Counted from the first letter of the stretch, positions 14,101-23,579 are shown. The stretch: 64,000 bases of DNA from Euptelea pleiosperma (GCA_035048495.1 CM068552.1:14442501-14506500); one strand, 5' to 3'. The notes: generated by a model from the letters alone, not told the origin. Numbers and translations are program-made.

Positions 14101-15430
14101 CCCTTTGGGATCATGGTTCCACCATCTTCTGTCCTCTTCCTCTTCGGTGGGTTGGTTCCCTTCAATACGACTAAGCAGGGAAGCCACATTGTCCATCTCC
14201 CAATCATTAATCCCTCTTTTGAAGCCCAGATTCCATGAGAGAGTGCCATTCTCTCTAGAGCCAATCTCGCAGACCGAATCCCCTTTGCGATTGGAGAGGG
14301 CGTAGAGGGAAGGAAACTCCTCAACAAGAGATAACTCCCAACACCATCTATCTTCCCAGAACCTCACATGAGTGTTTTCTCTTAAGTGAAGCCTTTACTT
14401 GGGTTTTAACCAACCAACGTGGATTCCTTGAGATTTGACGTGGGTTCGTCAAGTTTGAGTGGTGGATTCTTGTTTTCCTACATTTGTGATTGACTTCACG
14501 CTTTCCGCTACATCAATTTTAGGATCAGCCTTGTTGTCGTCCCACATCATTTATGCATCAAACATAGTTTAATGAATTGATGTGTATCTTTGTGGAACCA
14601 TGTAGAAGCATATCAGTAATTTTTTTCCAACATATCGATATATATATTCTTTCAGTTTACCAATACATTAAACGATACCAATATTCTAAACCTTGTACTA
14701 CAGTTGCAGAATGCAGATTGAATGGTTGAGATCGTTAAATTGGAGGTGGGTTCTGTTGAATCAAAAGTTTCACTGTTCTGCATGCGTGCAACATATCCTC
14801 CACATTCCTAATTTACTAAATCTACGGCCAAGAATCAGTCACCGGATCCTTGTCAGCAAGCTATACTCTGTTTCAGGGAAGGAATCTTAATCAAAGTCGA
14901 GCGCTCTCAATAAATGTGATCAAATTTGCTTCTTTTTTTTTTTTACTCTCATCTACAGTGAAAAAACATTATGGAATTAAAAAAAATTGTGAAATTGCGT
15001 GTAATAATCGAAGAAATAACTCAAACCCAAATTAGAAACAAGGATCGAATTGGTGAAGCAAAAAATAGTAAAGTTGCACTAATTTCCAGCAAACAAACCT
15101 GTAAATTTGCCAAAAGCAAGTAGAACAAACAATAAAGAAATTTAAGCATCCAACTAGAGTTATAAATGAGTTTCAGAAACTAACAAGAGAGAGAGAGAGA
15201 GAGAGAGAGCTTGAAAATCGAAGACGAGGATTTGATTAGAAGAGGAATTAAAGGAAAGCAATTTATGAGAAGAGAGGAACCTGGAGAGAATTAATGGCGC
15301 CTCTGTGAGGGGAGACAATCTCCTTGTAGTTCGAAAGTTCGAGAGAGGCGATGCGATTGGATCTGACACGATTAGCGAAGGAATTAGGGCGGAGTTTACC
15401 CGCTTCTCTATCTCCGACCACCTTCCACAT
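2154..15430 (-). CDS. CSA: CSA/ERCC8-type WD40 DNA-repair protein (3' end off window)
   Basis: This is a plant homologue of Cockayne syndrome protein A, the WD40 substrate receptor of CUL4-DDB1 ubiquitin ligase in transcription-coupled nucleotide excision repair (nuclear). Exons, reading down the minus strand, are 15281-15430, 5860-6120, 5616-5775, 5059-5234, 3900-4152, 2361-2515 and 2154-2243. All junctions are GT-AG and phases agree, giving 415 residues without a stop. The start ATG (MWKVVGDREAGKLRP) matches the family start; an in-frame upstream extension has only a TTG. WD-type ends are VWDTN (about 130), LCDIASG, FWDIRR (218-222, a WDxR DDB1-binding type motif) and LWDIKSG (342). A basic, Ser/Gln-rich linker (about 245-310) lies between blades, as in plant members. 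The final exon or exons are left of position 1. Intron 1 is 9.16 kb and full of transposons. The gene looks intact. Confidence 0.93.
2516..3899. other. CSA intron 5 with repeat fragment
   Basis: A 1.38-kb intron between exons 6 and 5. It contains a short GT microsatellite (about 2870-2885) and a fragment of palindromic MITE family A near 3410-3545 (paired WGGCCCACC / GGTGGGCCAAAC-type arms around 3460-3510). No coding potential was recognised. Confidence 0.6.
4153..5058. other. CSA intron 4
   Basis: A 906-base AT-rich intron with a T/A run near 4462. Nothing else was recognised. Introns 3 (5235-5615) and 2 (5776-5859) are also plain. Confidence 0.7.
6121..6878. other. 5' part of transposon-rich CSA intron 1
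   Basis: The intron side of the exon 2 acceptor. Positions about 6240-6345 are a fragment of MITE family B: a GGGCCCATATGGAGATGAG arm followed by GATTTTTGGTGAGGATGAT. The rest is AT-rich without coding signal. Confidence 0.55.
6879..12270 (+). mobile_element. Decayed Ty1/Copia LTR retrotransposon, antisense in CSA intron 1
   Basis: The order is Copia-type (gag, protease, integrase, reverse transcriptase, RNase H). A primer-binding site like the initiator-Met tRNA complement (TGGTATCGGAGCC) lies at 7072-7084, just after a candidate 5' LTR (about 6879-7068). Gag starts near 7778 (VKFEGKNYLERSQAAKMF), with a zinc knuckle near 8615-8665 that has lost its first Cys. The protease block is WIIDPGASEHM near 8959 (normally DSGAS). 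The integrase HxxxC block is near 9395-9425. The RT signature YVDDI is near 11125-11150 and the RNase H block YCDNKATINIAHN near 11835-11870. Many stops and frameshifts break it. The polypurine tract near 12072 is followed by a strongly diverged candidate 3' LTR, so the insertion is old and defective. Confidence 0.9.
7021..7038. repeat. (CT)n microsatellite in the Copia 5' LTR
   Basis: A short pyrimidine dinucleotide run just upstream of the retrotransposon primer-binding site, inside the candidate LTR. Confidence 0.8.
12271..13402. other. AT-rich intron sequence with a 25-bp tandem repeat
   Basis: Non-coding part of CSA intron 1. Four imperfect copies of a ~24-25-base unit beginning GTAAAT(C/T)(C/T) start at 13050, 13075, 13099 and 13123. 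The rest is AT-rich with nothing recognised. Confidence 0.6.
13403..14369 (-). mobile_element. 5'-truncated L1-type LINE with 14-bp target duplication
   Basis: The minus strand encodes the C-terminal zinc-finger region of a plant LINE reverse transcriptase: MRFWEDRWC, then NLGFKRGINDWEMDNV, SVKSLYFSLIG, PTKVTFFIWCAMLDK and a WEILKERNRRIF block, before a GATCAAAAAAAA-type 3' tail at 13403-13416. The same 14 bases, GAGTGTTTTCTCTT, flank it at 13389-13402 and 14370-14383. That is the expected mark of target-primed reverse transcription. The endonuclease and most RT domains are absent, so it was truncated on insertion. It lies in CSA intron 1 in the same orientation as the gene. The ORF from 14367 to 13933 is 144 codons, so the element is younger than the neighbouring Copia. 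Confidence 0.93.
14384..15280. other. CSA intron 1, part next to exon 1
   Basis: Non-coding intron sequence with a (GA)n microsatellite at about 15186-15209. The donor GT sits at 15280-15279, directly after the CTCCAG exon end. No other element was recognised. Confidence 0.6.
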
Positions 15431-16003
15431 GTCCAGCGCATCTTCGTCGGAAATCTGACGCAATTCTGACGGAGTCCGGCAAGCCAAACGAAGAATATAC
15501 GTGGATCAAATACCAGATAAATCAGAGGAGAGACAAGGGAAGAACACCTTTCTTTTCTCCTTTTCTGAAGCCTTTCTTCTCTCTTTATTCACTTAAATCT
15601 TGAGAGATGCATGGATACATCATACACCGAGTGGTGTCACATGAAAACTATTCTGTGTTGTACACAATCACACAATCGTTTCGTGTTCCTTAATCTATCG
15701 TTTGTATGGACAGCCTTTGAATCGATCAGTGCCGTTAGTTTTCCGTATCGATTTTATAATTAGGCCATGCCCATAAGTATTATATAGGGATGAGGAAACA
15801 AGTTTGTTGACCTCTGTCACTTGATGACCAATCATGTGGTACTGAATCGCCCATCTCATTTGTTGGCCAGTTGGTGGGCCATCTCAATGATCTAGAAAAA
15901 CTTTAAATGATGGGCGAACCCTTTAGTACTCAAATTAATGCTAACCGTCCAATCAGTTTCATTTATCACGTCCAATCAATCGTACTTTGGATTGTAAGAG
16001 TCA
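15431..16003. promoter_or_regulatory. 5' flank of the CSA gene
   Basis: This stretch lies upstream of the CSA start codon on the minus strand. The first ~170 bases are purine-rich on the minus strand (pyrimidine-rich 15545-15590 on plus), consistent with a 5' leader. No clear TATA box was found. A region similar to MITE family A begins near 15830. The promoter role is inferred from position only. Confidence 0.35.
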
Positions 16004-16697
16004 TAGGGCCGTTATAACGGATTCGGACCTCCCCGTTACATTATCTACCATTCTAACGCTTAGAAAGAAAATAACGAGAAAACCTTCGCTCACACCTGTG
16101 TGAGCAAAGCCGATCACACATTACAATATGAGCCACGGGGCATACTCTTAGAGGACGATGACCGTATGGATGTTTGGCTAGTCCCTCAGTGGACTTGTAA
16201 ACCAAAAATTAGCTTGATTAGTGATTTCTAAGCGTTGGATTGGAGTCATTTTCATGGGTTGATTTTAACCGTAGAATTTAAAGCATTATTGACCATTATT
16301 TGGGGTACTAGATCCAAAGGTCTGACATAATTAATCAGGCTGATTTTTGGTTTGCAGATCCAACGAGGGACTGGCCAAACATCCATACAGTCATCGTCCT
16401 CTAAGAGTGTGCCATGTGGCTCATGTTGTAGTGTGTGATCGGCTTTGCTCACACAGGCGTGAGCGAAAGTTTATTCAAAAATGACGGCCCTTATTTTTTG
16501 TTATTTTTTCTGTTATAACGAAAATAACAACCGTTATTTTCTGAAAAAATTGTTAAATAAACGTCCATTTTTTTCCAGTATTTCCCTTATTTTCCAATTT
16601 TTTTCCATTGCCCCTGTGCGTTTCAGTCCATTATAATGGAAAAAATGGTGACGCCCCCAGTCCGTTACACCGTTATAACGGCCCCTTTTAAACTTTG
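16004..16697 (-). mobile_element. MITE family C copy, interrupted by a second MITE
   Basis: The left part (16004-16088) carries CCGTTATAACGG followed by GATTCGGACCTCCCC. The right part (16462-16697) ends AGTCCGTTACACCGTT ... CTTTTAAACTTTG. Together they match, in reverse orientation, the uninterrupted family C copy at 51181-51546. Flanking GTCATA on both sides may be a decayed target duplication. The element is split by a 373-bp palindromic MITE. Confidence 0.75.
16089..16461. mobile_element. MITE family A, full palindromic copy nested in family C
   Basis: An almost complete inverted repeat. The left end, CGCTCACACCTGTGTGAGC, is mirrored by the right end, GCTCACACAGGCGTGAGCG. The match continues inward through GATCACACATTACA, the CATACTCTTAGAGGACGATGA block and CCAAAAATTAGCTTGATTA. 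The centre is near 16275. It has no coding capacity. The arms could fold into one long hairpin. No convincing target duplication was found. Confidence 0.85.
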
Positions 16698-17549
16698 GTC
16701 ATAACATTGACTTAACTGACTCCGTGAGTTCAACCTCTAGTTATACTGTGTCATGAGTCGTGACTCAGTCTTGACACGGATTTGCATCTGAACAAGTTTC
16801 CAAATCATGTTTTGTTCTCAAATCTCAACCTTTTTCATTTCTGGAAAAATTCTCCGCATCATGTCCTTTATTAAGTTGGTTTTCACTTTGTTCTTGTTTT
16901 CAACCTTTTTCAGTTGATATATTCCTCTTCTTTTAATCACCAGATTCCTAACTTATCTGTTGTGTTGATATTTCCAATGGTTTGCATCTCTGTTCATCAT
17001 CAAACGGTGCATGTGCTCATCAGTGTGGGTCCTTCAATTGCTTTTGATTGGATCATAGCCTGGACCATAGATTAAAAAAGATCTTAACCATCTAAGTAAT
17101 AAAACGTTTCAAGTTGGTGCATTAGGCAAGTCAAATGAGTCATAATGTGTCTTGACTCGGTTCAAGCTATTCCTCTTAGGCTGCATAGAGAAAATTTAAT
17201 TTTCTTTTCTCACGAAGAATTTTCTTGGGAAAATACACCTCATGAGGCTGTGTGATTGCACCCCTGAAAATATGCAATTTTCAGTTATGTGAGAAAATAA
17301 GGTTGGATTTTCATGGAAATGAATTCTAGCCTATGTGGAACGGAAAAAATCACATTTTCTTAGGAAAACGTGTTTTTCCATTGTTTGATAGCCATTTTAA
17401 ATTTAAAATATTTTTTTGAGAATTGTGCGAAGAAGCATGAAACAATACACCATAATCTTCTACCCAAGATTTATAATGATTATCACATGACAAAATTAAT
17501 GCATTAGAAATATTTACCGAATCTATACTTCCCTAATAGGATCTCTATC
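16698..17549. other. Intergenic, no gene recognised
   Basis: AT-rich sequence. The stretch 17165-17400 has loosely inverted motifs (AGAAAATTTAATTTTC, GAAAATAAGG, CATTTTCTTAGGAAAA) and may be a decayed MITE. No coding sequence was seen. Confidence 0.4.
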
Positions 17550-17985
17550 TAATTTTTGGAGCTTTATTGTCTCTTTTTATGTGTCCATTTTTGTCGCAAT
17601 TCCAACAACTACTATCTCCTTTATCAAATGGGGTTCTAGATTTTCTCCTTCTCGATTTTGACCGATCATAACTTTTGCCTCCTGTATTCGTCTTCCTTCT
17701 TCTTTCTCCAACAATCAGTGCATTCCCTAATGTTTAACCCAAAGAACCCAATGATTTTCTACGAGCTTCATTACTTAAGCTTACGCCTACAACATCATCA
17801 TACTTCAGTGTTCTTGTTCTTGAAGAGTTGCTCATTGTCATCCCCAAACTACCCCAATAGCCGGATAACCCTGATAAAATTAGAATAGTCCTAATTTCAT
17901 CATTGAAATCGATGCAAACAAATTCCAAATGAGCCGTAACCTTGTTGAATTAGTTGATATGTGTTACCACACTTCTATCTTCAAT
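17550..17985 (-). pseudogene. Copia gag remnant with CCHC zinc knuckle
   Basis: Minus-strand translation gives FNKVTAHLEFVCIDFNDEI, then LSGLSGYWGSL, SNSSRTRTLKYDDVVGVSL and NEARRKSLGS. A shifted frame then gives RSKSRRRKS and a zinc knuckle, CWNCDKNGHIKRD. This order (UBN2-type gag then CCHC) is that of plant Copia gag. Stops and a frameshift break it, and no pol follows. The left boundary of the germin-like tandem duplication (17908) falls inside it, so a shorter piece recurs at the start of copy 2 (23580 onward). Confidence 0.75.
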
Positions 17986-18009
17986 CATCTTTATACTGAA
18001 CATTCTCAA

Positions 18010-18470
18010 ATTCAACGGTTAAAATCAATCCATGAAAATGATTCCAATCCAACACTTAGAAACCACTAATCAGGTTGATTTTTTATTTGTTGGTCCACCT
18101 AGGGATTGGCCAAACATCCATATATACGGTCAGCATCCTCCACAAATATGTGCCACATGGCTGGTATTGTGGGTGATTATGAGGGGCAGTCATTGTGGAG
18201 GGTCAGCAAAGTTTTATTCCTAGATGGACATTGATCCATACCAAAAATAAAGCTTGATTAGTGATTTCTAAAAGTTGTATTGGAGTCATTTTCATGGATA
18301 GATTTTTAACGGTGGAGTACAAAGATCCAAAATGTTTGAAATCAATATTCAGGCTGATTTTTAGTTTGTAGGTCCACTTAGGACTTAGCCAAACATCCAT
18401 ACGGTTAGCGTCCCTCTAATGTATTCCACCTGACTCAAATTGTAGGCGACAGCAAAGTTCTACTCCGACC
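18010..18470. mobile_element. MITE family A copy in duplication copy 1
   Basis: Imperfect inverted arms: AAAATGATTCCAATCCAAC ... CTAATCAGGTTGATTTTT ... CCACCTAGGGATTGGCCAA ... and its mirror from about 18240 to 18470. The counterpart in copy 2 is 23690-24150. It is non-coding. Confidence 0.65.
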
Positions 18471-19139
18471 AAACCGATCATTGGGTCCCGCCCAAAATCA
18501 ACTTGCTTAGACTATCTCACGATTCTCATCCCTTTGTTCCGTCGTTAATTTGATCATCCAATTCTATTGACTTTGTCCATAGGTGATCACCATCTCCTAT
18601 TTTAGATTCGTCGAAGACTTAGAAAATATGAAAATATTTGCATTGCACCCTCCACCCAAGTGGTGGAAAGTATTTACAACAGATTTTACGGTTTAATACC
18701 AAGCAACATAAAATGTTTGAAGGTGCAAACATGTACAACTACACATATTTGTAGAGGTATTTATTGGATACTAGGCAGGGCTTAATTTCTGTTACCTTTC
18801 CATGGATCGGCTGCCTGATGTGAGCTTGAAGTGACACCTGAGGGGTGAGTCAAATTGGACATTGAGATCTCGACCTAGACTTGCAGATTATCAGTAATTG
18901 GTTATTTTTCTTGCGAAGAACATAAATATGGATTCCTTCCTTATATCCAACAACAAAAAATACTAATACAAACAAATAAGATAAAACATAAAATGATAAG
19001 GCTCAGAATCATGGAAACCAGAAACAATGAGCTGAGTTTTTGAGTTACAGACTGCCCTCCAAAATGAGGAAAAGGAGAAAGACAGAGACGACCCAAGGCT
19101 TATTTAGTAATACAGTGGGACTTATTAAAAAGTCAGTAC

Positions 19140-19823
19140 TTAGGCTCCAAGCTTGGATTTGATGTCATTGACGACTTTTTCATCAACTTGGAAGGTCTTC
19201 GTCAAAACCTCATAAGGGATAGAAGGTTCCGAAGTAAAGAGATTGAGGGGAAGGACTACAAGCCCAGGTCGCTGGCTATTGAAAGCTGCGATTGTAAGAG
19301 CCTTCTCTTCCCCAACGTTGCGTTGGAAGTGCACAAGTCCTCTGGGGATCACAAACATCTCTCCAGCACTCAATACCTTGGAGTATAAAACATCACCAGT
19401 GGTTACAAACCCAACAAGCAGCTTCCCTTTGATAACCACCCCAGCCTCGGTTGCATGAGGGTGTGAATGAAGTGGGTTGACTCCACCAGGTACGAAATCA
19501 ACACGATTCATCGCAATTCCAAGGGTGTTGAGTCCAGGGAAGGCAAGGACATTGCCTGCAGTCACCCTCGACCCAAAAACATTTGAGGTGTTACCTTCCT
19601 TGACCAGGCCATCAAAGAAGAAGTCACTTGATGTCACCTGAGAGGCAGGCTTGCAGGGGAATCCGTTCACAGACGTGGTGGCATTCAAGTCAGCGACACA
19701 GAAATCTTGTAGTGGGTCGGCGTCGGCAGAATGGGAAGGGTAAGGGAGGAATACTAGTATTGTCATGAGGAAGATGGTCAGGAAGTAGAAGGGAGAACTT
19801 GCAATAGTAATCATGGCAGCCAT
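19140..19823 (-). CDS. Germin-like protein (cupin), duplicate 1
   Basis: An intronless 227-residue secreted cupin, the usual length of the germin-like family. It has an N-terminal hydrophobic signal peptide (about 1-33), two Cys (42 and 57) for the conserved disulfide, and candidate N-glycosylation sites NAT (47) and NTS (78). Germin box 1 has His119, His121 and Glu126. Box 2 ([16 protein letters not shown]) has His165. These are the expected metal ligands. Germin-like proteins are apoplastic Mn-binding proteins; some have superoxide dismutase or oxalate oxidase activity, which sequence alone cannot assign. The start at 19823 was chosen because the upstream in-frame ATG lies beyond the TATA box. 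It differs from duplicate 2 at seven residues, none in the metal boxes. Confidence 0.95.
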   Translation of the reverse strand: MAAMITIASSPFYFLTIFLMTILVFLPYPSHSADADPLQDFCVADLNATTSVNGFPCKPASQVTSSDFFFDGLVKEGNTSNVFGSRVTAGNVLAFPGLNTLGIAMNRVDFVPGGVNPLHSHPHATEAGVVIKGKLLVGFVTTGDVLYSKVLSAGEMFVIPRGLVHFQRNVGEEKALTIAAFNSQRPGLVVLPLNLFTSEPSIPYEVLTKTFQVDEKVVNDIKSKLGA

Positions 19824-19882
19824 GGCGTTACTGATTGGTAGTTCTGGTATTTTCAAGTGGGTTTTTGGAGGTGGGGATGTTT

Positions 19883-19892
19883 TATTATATAG
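19883..19892 (-). promoter_or_regulatory. TATA box of germin-like gene 1
   Basis: CTATATAATA on the minus strand, about 60 bases upstream of the start codon. It is conserved (GTATATAATA) at the equivalent place in the second duplicate. Confidence 0.7.
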
Positions 19893-20095
19893 TCGAATAC
19901 CCATGCACAGTACTGATGAATATTATTAGCTTGTGAGAATAAAATAACATACAAATTTCAAAATGGATTATGGTTTTAGTTGGTTTTGACAAAGTATATG
20001 ATAAATATTGACAAGGACATCCCAATTCTTGAGGGCATGTACAAGATAAAGTCAAATGGTTTTCAAGCTTATGAAGATGATGGTCATTCTCTCAA

Positions 20096-20326
20096 AGACG
20101 AGAGTGGCTTCCATCCGCCAGGGCCGTACGGACCAAACTAAACGGCCCTGCTCAAGTTGTGCCACGTCAGCAAAAAAAGCTAAAGTTTTTGCAATTACAA
20201 ACACAACCGCAGGCCAGATTAGTCCATTGGGGCACAGTTACTTTTAGCTTTTTTGCTGACATGGCACAACTTGAGCGGGGCCATTTTGTTTGGTCTGTAC
20301 AGCCCTGGCGCATAGAAACCACGCCC
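20096..20326. mobile_element. MITE private to copy 1, with empty site in copy 2
   Basis: A 231-bp element with long inverted ends. The left arm contains CGCCAGGGCCGTACGGACC and CAAGTTGTGCCACGTCAGC; the mirrored right arm contains GCTGACATGGCACAACTTG and GTACAGCCCTGGCG. CTCAA flanks it at 20091-20095 and 20327-20331. Copy 2 of the duplication has the uninterrupted sequence TTCTCAAGGACTGGGTG at the equivalent place near 25813-25829. Confidence 0.88.
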
Positions 20327-20671
20327 CTCAAGGATTGGGTGTGATTTTTCGGTAAATTCCCATATTATTCACATTTAACATGTAAATTTTTCATTTTTTT
20401 AAAATAAAATAAAAATTAAAAAAAAATATATGAATTTTAAGATTAAACGAATAAAATGCTTATTATTTGCGTTTAATACACGAATTTTACATTTTTTTAA
20501 ATAAAAACATATGAAACTGCCGTATAAAATGAAAAAATTAGTAAAATTCAGGCTTTTTAACGCTAAACGAATATAACACTTCAACAATGACCGAATTTTT
20601 ATATCTTGAAACCAAATAAAACTTGAACACCATTCCCGTTCCGAATGTTTGCCGTATGCCGAATCGCCAAC

Positions 20672-20900
20672 CAAGGTTTAAAAGGGGCAGTTTTAACCGC
20701 TTTATCATTTTTTGTTATAACGGCCGTTGTAACGAATTGTAACACTCAGGGGTAAAAACAGAAAAAATGGCACTGAAATTCAAATTTTGAAATTTTAAAT
20801 TTTCAAAAATGAAAAAGGAAGAAGAACCGCCATTATTTTTAGAGCGTTTTAATGGTACATAACGTAATGGGGGAGGTTCGAATCCGTTTTTTAAACCATG
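20672..20900. mobile_element. MITE family C copy private to duplication copy 1
   Basis: Starts CAAGGTTTAAAAGGGG and ends TTTTTTAAACCATG, an inverted pair. It is flanked by TCGCCAAC (20664-20671) and TCGCTAAC (20901-20908), an 8-bp target duplication with one change. The body has GTTATAACGGCCGTTGTAAC and GGGGGAGGTTCGAATCCG, typical of the family. Copy 2 lacks it. An 8-bp duplication fits hAT-type elements. Confidence 0.88.
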
Positions 20901-21866
20901 TCGCTAACTATGGTTAACTAATCTTAATAAAGAAGTGAATGAGTGTTAATTAATACCTGTTGATGAAGTCAATTTTTAGGACCTGAACAAATTAAGACTT
21001 TGTATAATTAATGCGTTAATGGACGTGATAGTTTCTCAAGTGTTCGGTTTGGTGAATTTCTGCATCTTTGATGTGGCTTCTTGAGTAGGAAATGTTATCG
21101 ACTCAGTTGAAAATGCGAGAGGCGATGATCGACAAGTAATAGGACTTTTTCTTAATAGCAAAATGATAAAGAAAGAGATACCGTTCATCTGTTCATCAAA
21201 TCCTACTTAGTCTTCGATTGGCTAGTCATCAACGGTTTAGATGAGGTTTTTATTCGGAATTAATTTACTTGATCAGATAATGGTGATCGATCGAGTTCAT
21301 TCTCTCTGGTCGTCCATATTTTTTAAATATCCCAAAGAATGGCGTGGAAGTGGAACAGATCATTGTCATCACTCTCGATTCATATACAGAGCAGTTGAAT
21401 AGATTTTTAAAAACATGAATCGGTCAATACTTAATTAGCCGGCGATCAACTCCTTGAATTGATTTTCTGTGAATTTTTAAGTCAGAAAAAATGTCATTTC
21501 TAACCACTCTTAAGCCACGTTTGTTTACTGAGAAAATGGCACGCAGTAACAAAACGTGCGCGGTTAATGTTAATTGGCACATTTGTTTGGCGAATTCATG
21601 CAAGTTTCATTGTTGCGTGGGAAATTAAAATCCTGCTTCTTTAGAAAAGCTGAGAAATTGTCGTCGCACCTTCTTCTTAGAAAATGTTTTCCCACCTGTT
21701 ATGATTAGGTGTATATGTACCACACCATGCACCATGCTTGCATGTCACATTGGACTTTGATTTACACTGATGGGACATGGGACCCACCTAGCATGTAAGG
21801 CCCATTGAACTACATAATATATGGAGTGCAAATGATGCGTTAGGCCTTGATGCATTGACACGCGTC

Positions 21867-21904
21867 GTGTGTGTGTGTGTGTGTGTGAGGGGGGGGGGGG
21901 GGGG
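21867..21904. repeat. GT microsatellite followed by a 16-base G run
   Basis: A GT dinucleotide run passes directly into a run of 16 G. The equivalent place in copy 2 (about 27500-27527) has a much shorter GT run and only seven G, so both tracts have changed length since the duplication. Confidence 0.9.
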
Positions 21905-22291
21905 ATTACCTTGCATGTGCTGCCCACCTTATATGCTGATTACATAATACGTAGGCCCACTTGGCATGTGCAGCCCACATGATATTTGAACCACATAACA
22001 CATGGGTCCACATGACTTGTGAGATCTTGATACACTGACATGTGGCACAAGTATGGGCCCCCACATGATACACAAAGTGACTTGTTGTGGGTGTTGGAAA
22101 GAAAGGACAATGAACAATCTAAAGAACAAATATGCAATCACCCACGACACAGAGATTTATGTGGTTCCTTCTGAATTAAGGTACGTGACGTAAGTCCACG
22201 AATTCACACTGATTCCACAATGCTCTCAAGCAAGAAATAGAAATACACACAATACAATGGATAATCATCACTGATCAACCGAGGTATATAT

Positions 22292-22674
22292 CGAGGTTTA
22301 AAAGAGGCTGTTTTAACAGTTAAACGGACTGGGGGCATTACCGTTTAAACGGCCGTTAAGACGGATTGAAACGGCCAAGGGCAAAAATAGAAAAAAATAG
22401 AATTTAACGATTTTAACGGAAAAAATGACGCTGAAATTCAAATTTTGAAATTTGAAATTTGAAAATTAAAAAAAATAGAATTTAATAAAAATTAAACAGA
22501 TTTAACAGCCGTTTTTTTCACAATTTAACAGTTGTTTAAACGATTTTAACGGCCGCTAAAACAAAAAAATGGCCGTTCAATTCAAAAACATTAAAAAAAA
22601 TTTAAACGGTTTTAACGGAAACGGGCTAGGGGCGTTACCGTTTAAACGGCCGTTTTTAAAACCATGAAACCATG
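22292..22674. mobile_element. MITE family C copy shared by both duplication copies (copy 1)
   Basis: Starts CGAGGTTTAAAAGAGG and ends AAAACCATGAAACCATG. A perfect 8-bp target duplication GTATATAT lies at 22284-22291 and 22675-22682. The body is dense in AACGG/CCGTT motifs. The same element with the same flanks lies at 27918-28330, so it was inserted before the duplication. Confidence 0.92.
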
Positions 22675-23061
22675 GTATATATAACCCCAAGACGAAACTA
22701 GGGTTTCCTATCTCTATTTAAAAGTACGAAAATGCCCTTAAAGAAATAAAAGACCTCCCCAATAGGCCGCGGTGTCATGCCTTTATGTACATAACTCTAG
22801 CACCATCAAACTCCACGTAACTATGAGTCAGATACGCGGACTCAAATTTTCACCCAAACTCTCCATGGTGGATTTCGTAAAATCCAATGGTGGTTTTGCT
22901 TTGGTAAAGTGAATGCCAGCACTCAGCACTATCAACCACGGATTTGGGTTAAAAATTTTGAGTCCTCGGATCCTGAGCCTTTAGCTAGACCTTTTCGAGA
23001 TCAGATGACTCAAATGAGGTTAGTTAAATGAGGTTATTACATCTAGTGATTATTTCTTGAA

Positions 23062-23297
23062 ATGGGTGGCATGTACAACAGTGTTCGCTCGAATGATTTA
23101 GGAAGCTCGGTTGTACTTCAACAGATGTCGGCTGCTATTCGGAATCCAGTGCAAGAGTGCCCAGTTACATTTTGGGAGGTCAAGACTCAAGTGCGACTTT
23201 CCATCCCTACTCCTTGTCAAATTTCAATGAGCCTAAACTTGTCGATCTACTAGCTGTAAAGAGTGCAACATCGATTCAAAGTTCGGGTGCTTCCTGT
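23062..23297 (+). pseudogene. Unrecognised coding-like segment, frameshifted copy
   Basis: The counterpart of 28730-28966. It begins MGGMYNSVRSNDLGSSVV and then LQQMSAAIRNPVQECPV. A small indel after VKTQ shifts it out of the frame kept in copy 2. I do not recognise the protein. Confidence 0.3.
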
Positions 23298-23394
23298 TAA
23301 GTGTGTGTTTCAAATTTACCTAGTTTTCATAGGAAGAAATTGTTTAGAAAAACAACTTTTGAAAACTTAAATAGATATTATATATGGGTCGGGA

Positions 23395-23579
23395 TCAGGA
23401 TCGGGAGAGAACACTTTTTGACAACCATTTGGCGTACCCACATATAAGATGAATTAATGGCTGATTTTTTTATGGAGATCATCCTCCCAAAAATTCAAAT
23501 CATTCTGAAATTCCTAGACTGGTTTAGAAGTTGAAGAATTATGGGCAGTCGATTTTTACCGTGTAACTTGAAAACAACA
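23395..23579. mobile_element. Truncated family B MITE at the duplication junction
   Basis: Only the left part of the element complete at 29051-29409 is present. It begins TGGGTCGGGATCAGGATC after the same TTATATA flank and stops abruptly at the copy 1/copy 2 junction. The element therefore pre-dates the tandem duplication, which broke inside it. Confidence 0.9.

Larger units (their letters stand above)
17908..23579. repeat. Tandem segmental duplication, copy 1 (~5.67 kb)
   Basis: Aligned by eye to 23580-29266 in the same order and orientation: gag remnant, family A MITE, germin-like gene, AT-rich spacer, family C MITE, unrecognised ORF and the left part of a family B MITE. The junction with copy 2 lies in an ATCGATG stretch shared by both ends (17908-17914, 23580-23586, ATTGATG at 29267). 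Copy 1 has two insertions (20096-20326 and 20672-20900) that copy 2 lacks. Confidence 0.93.

Noticed and set aside
15431..15487. Upstream in-frame extension of CSA exon 1
   Set aside because: It begins with TTG, not ATG. The ATG at 15430 gives the MWK start known for plant CSA.
16089..16461. Palindrome as a microRNA precursor
   Set aside because: Related copies are scattered through the window and the whole element is palindromic, which fits a MITE better.
19824..19904. In-frame N-terminal extension of germin-like gene 1 (MGIRLYNKT...)
   Set aside because: The extension reads through the TATA box and is not conserved in copy 2. The second ATG gives a normal signal peptide and the family length.
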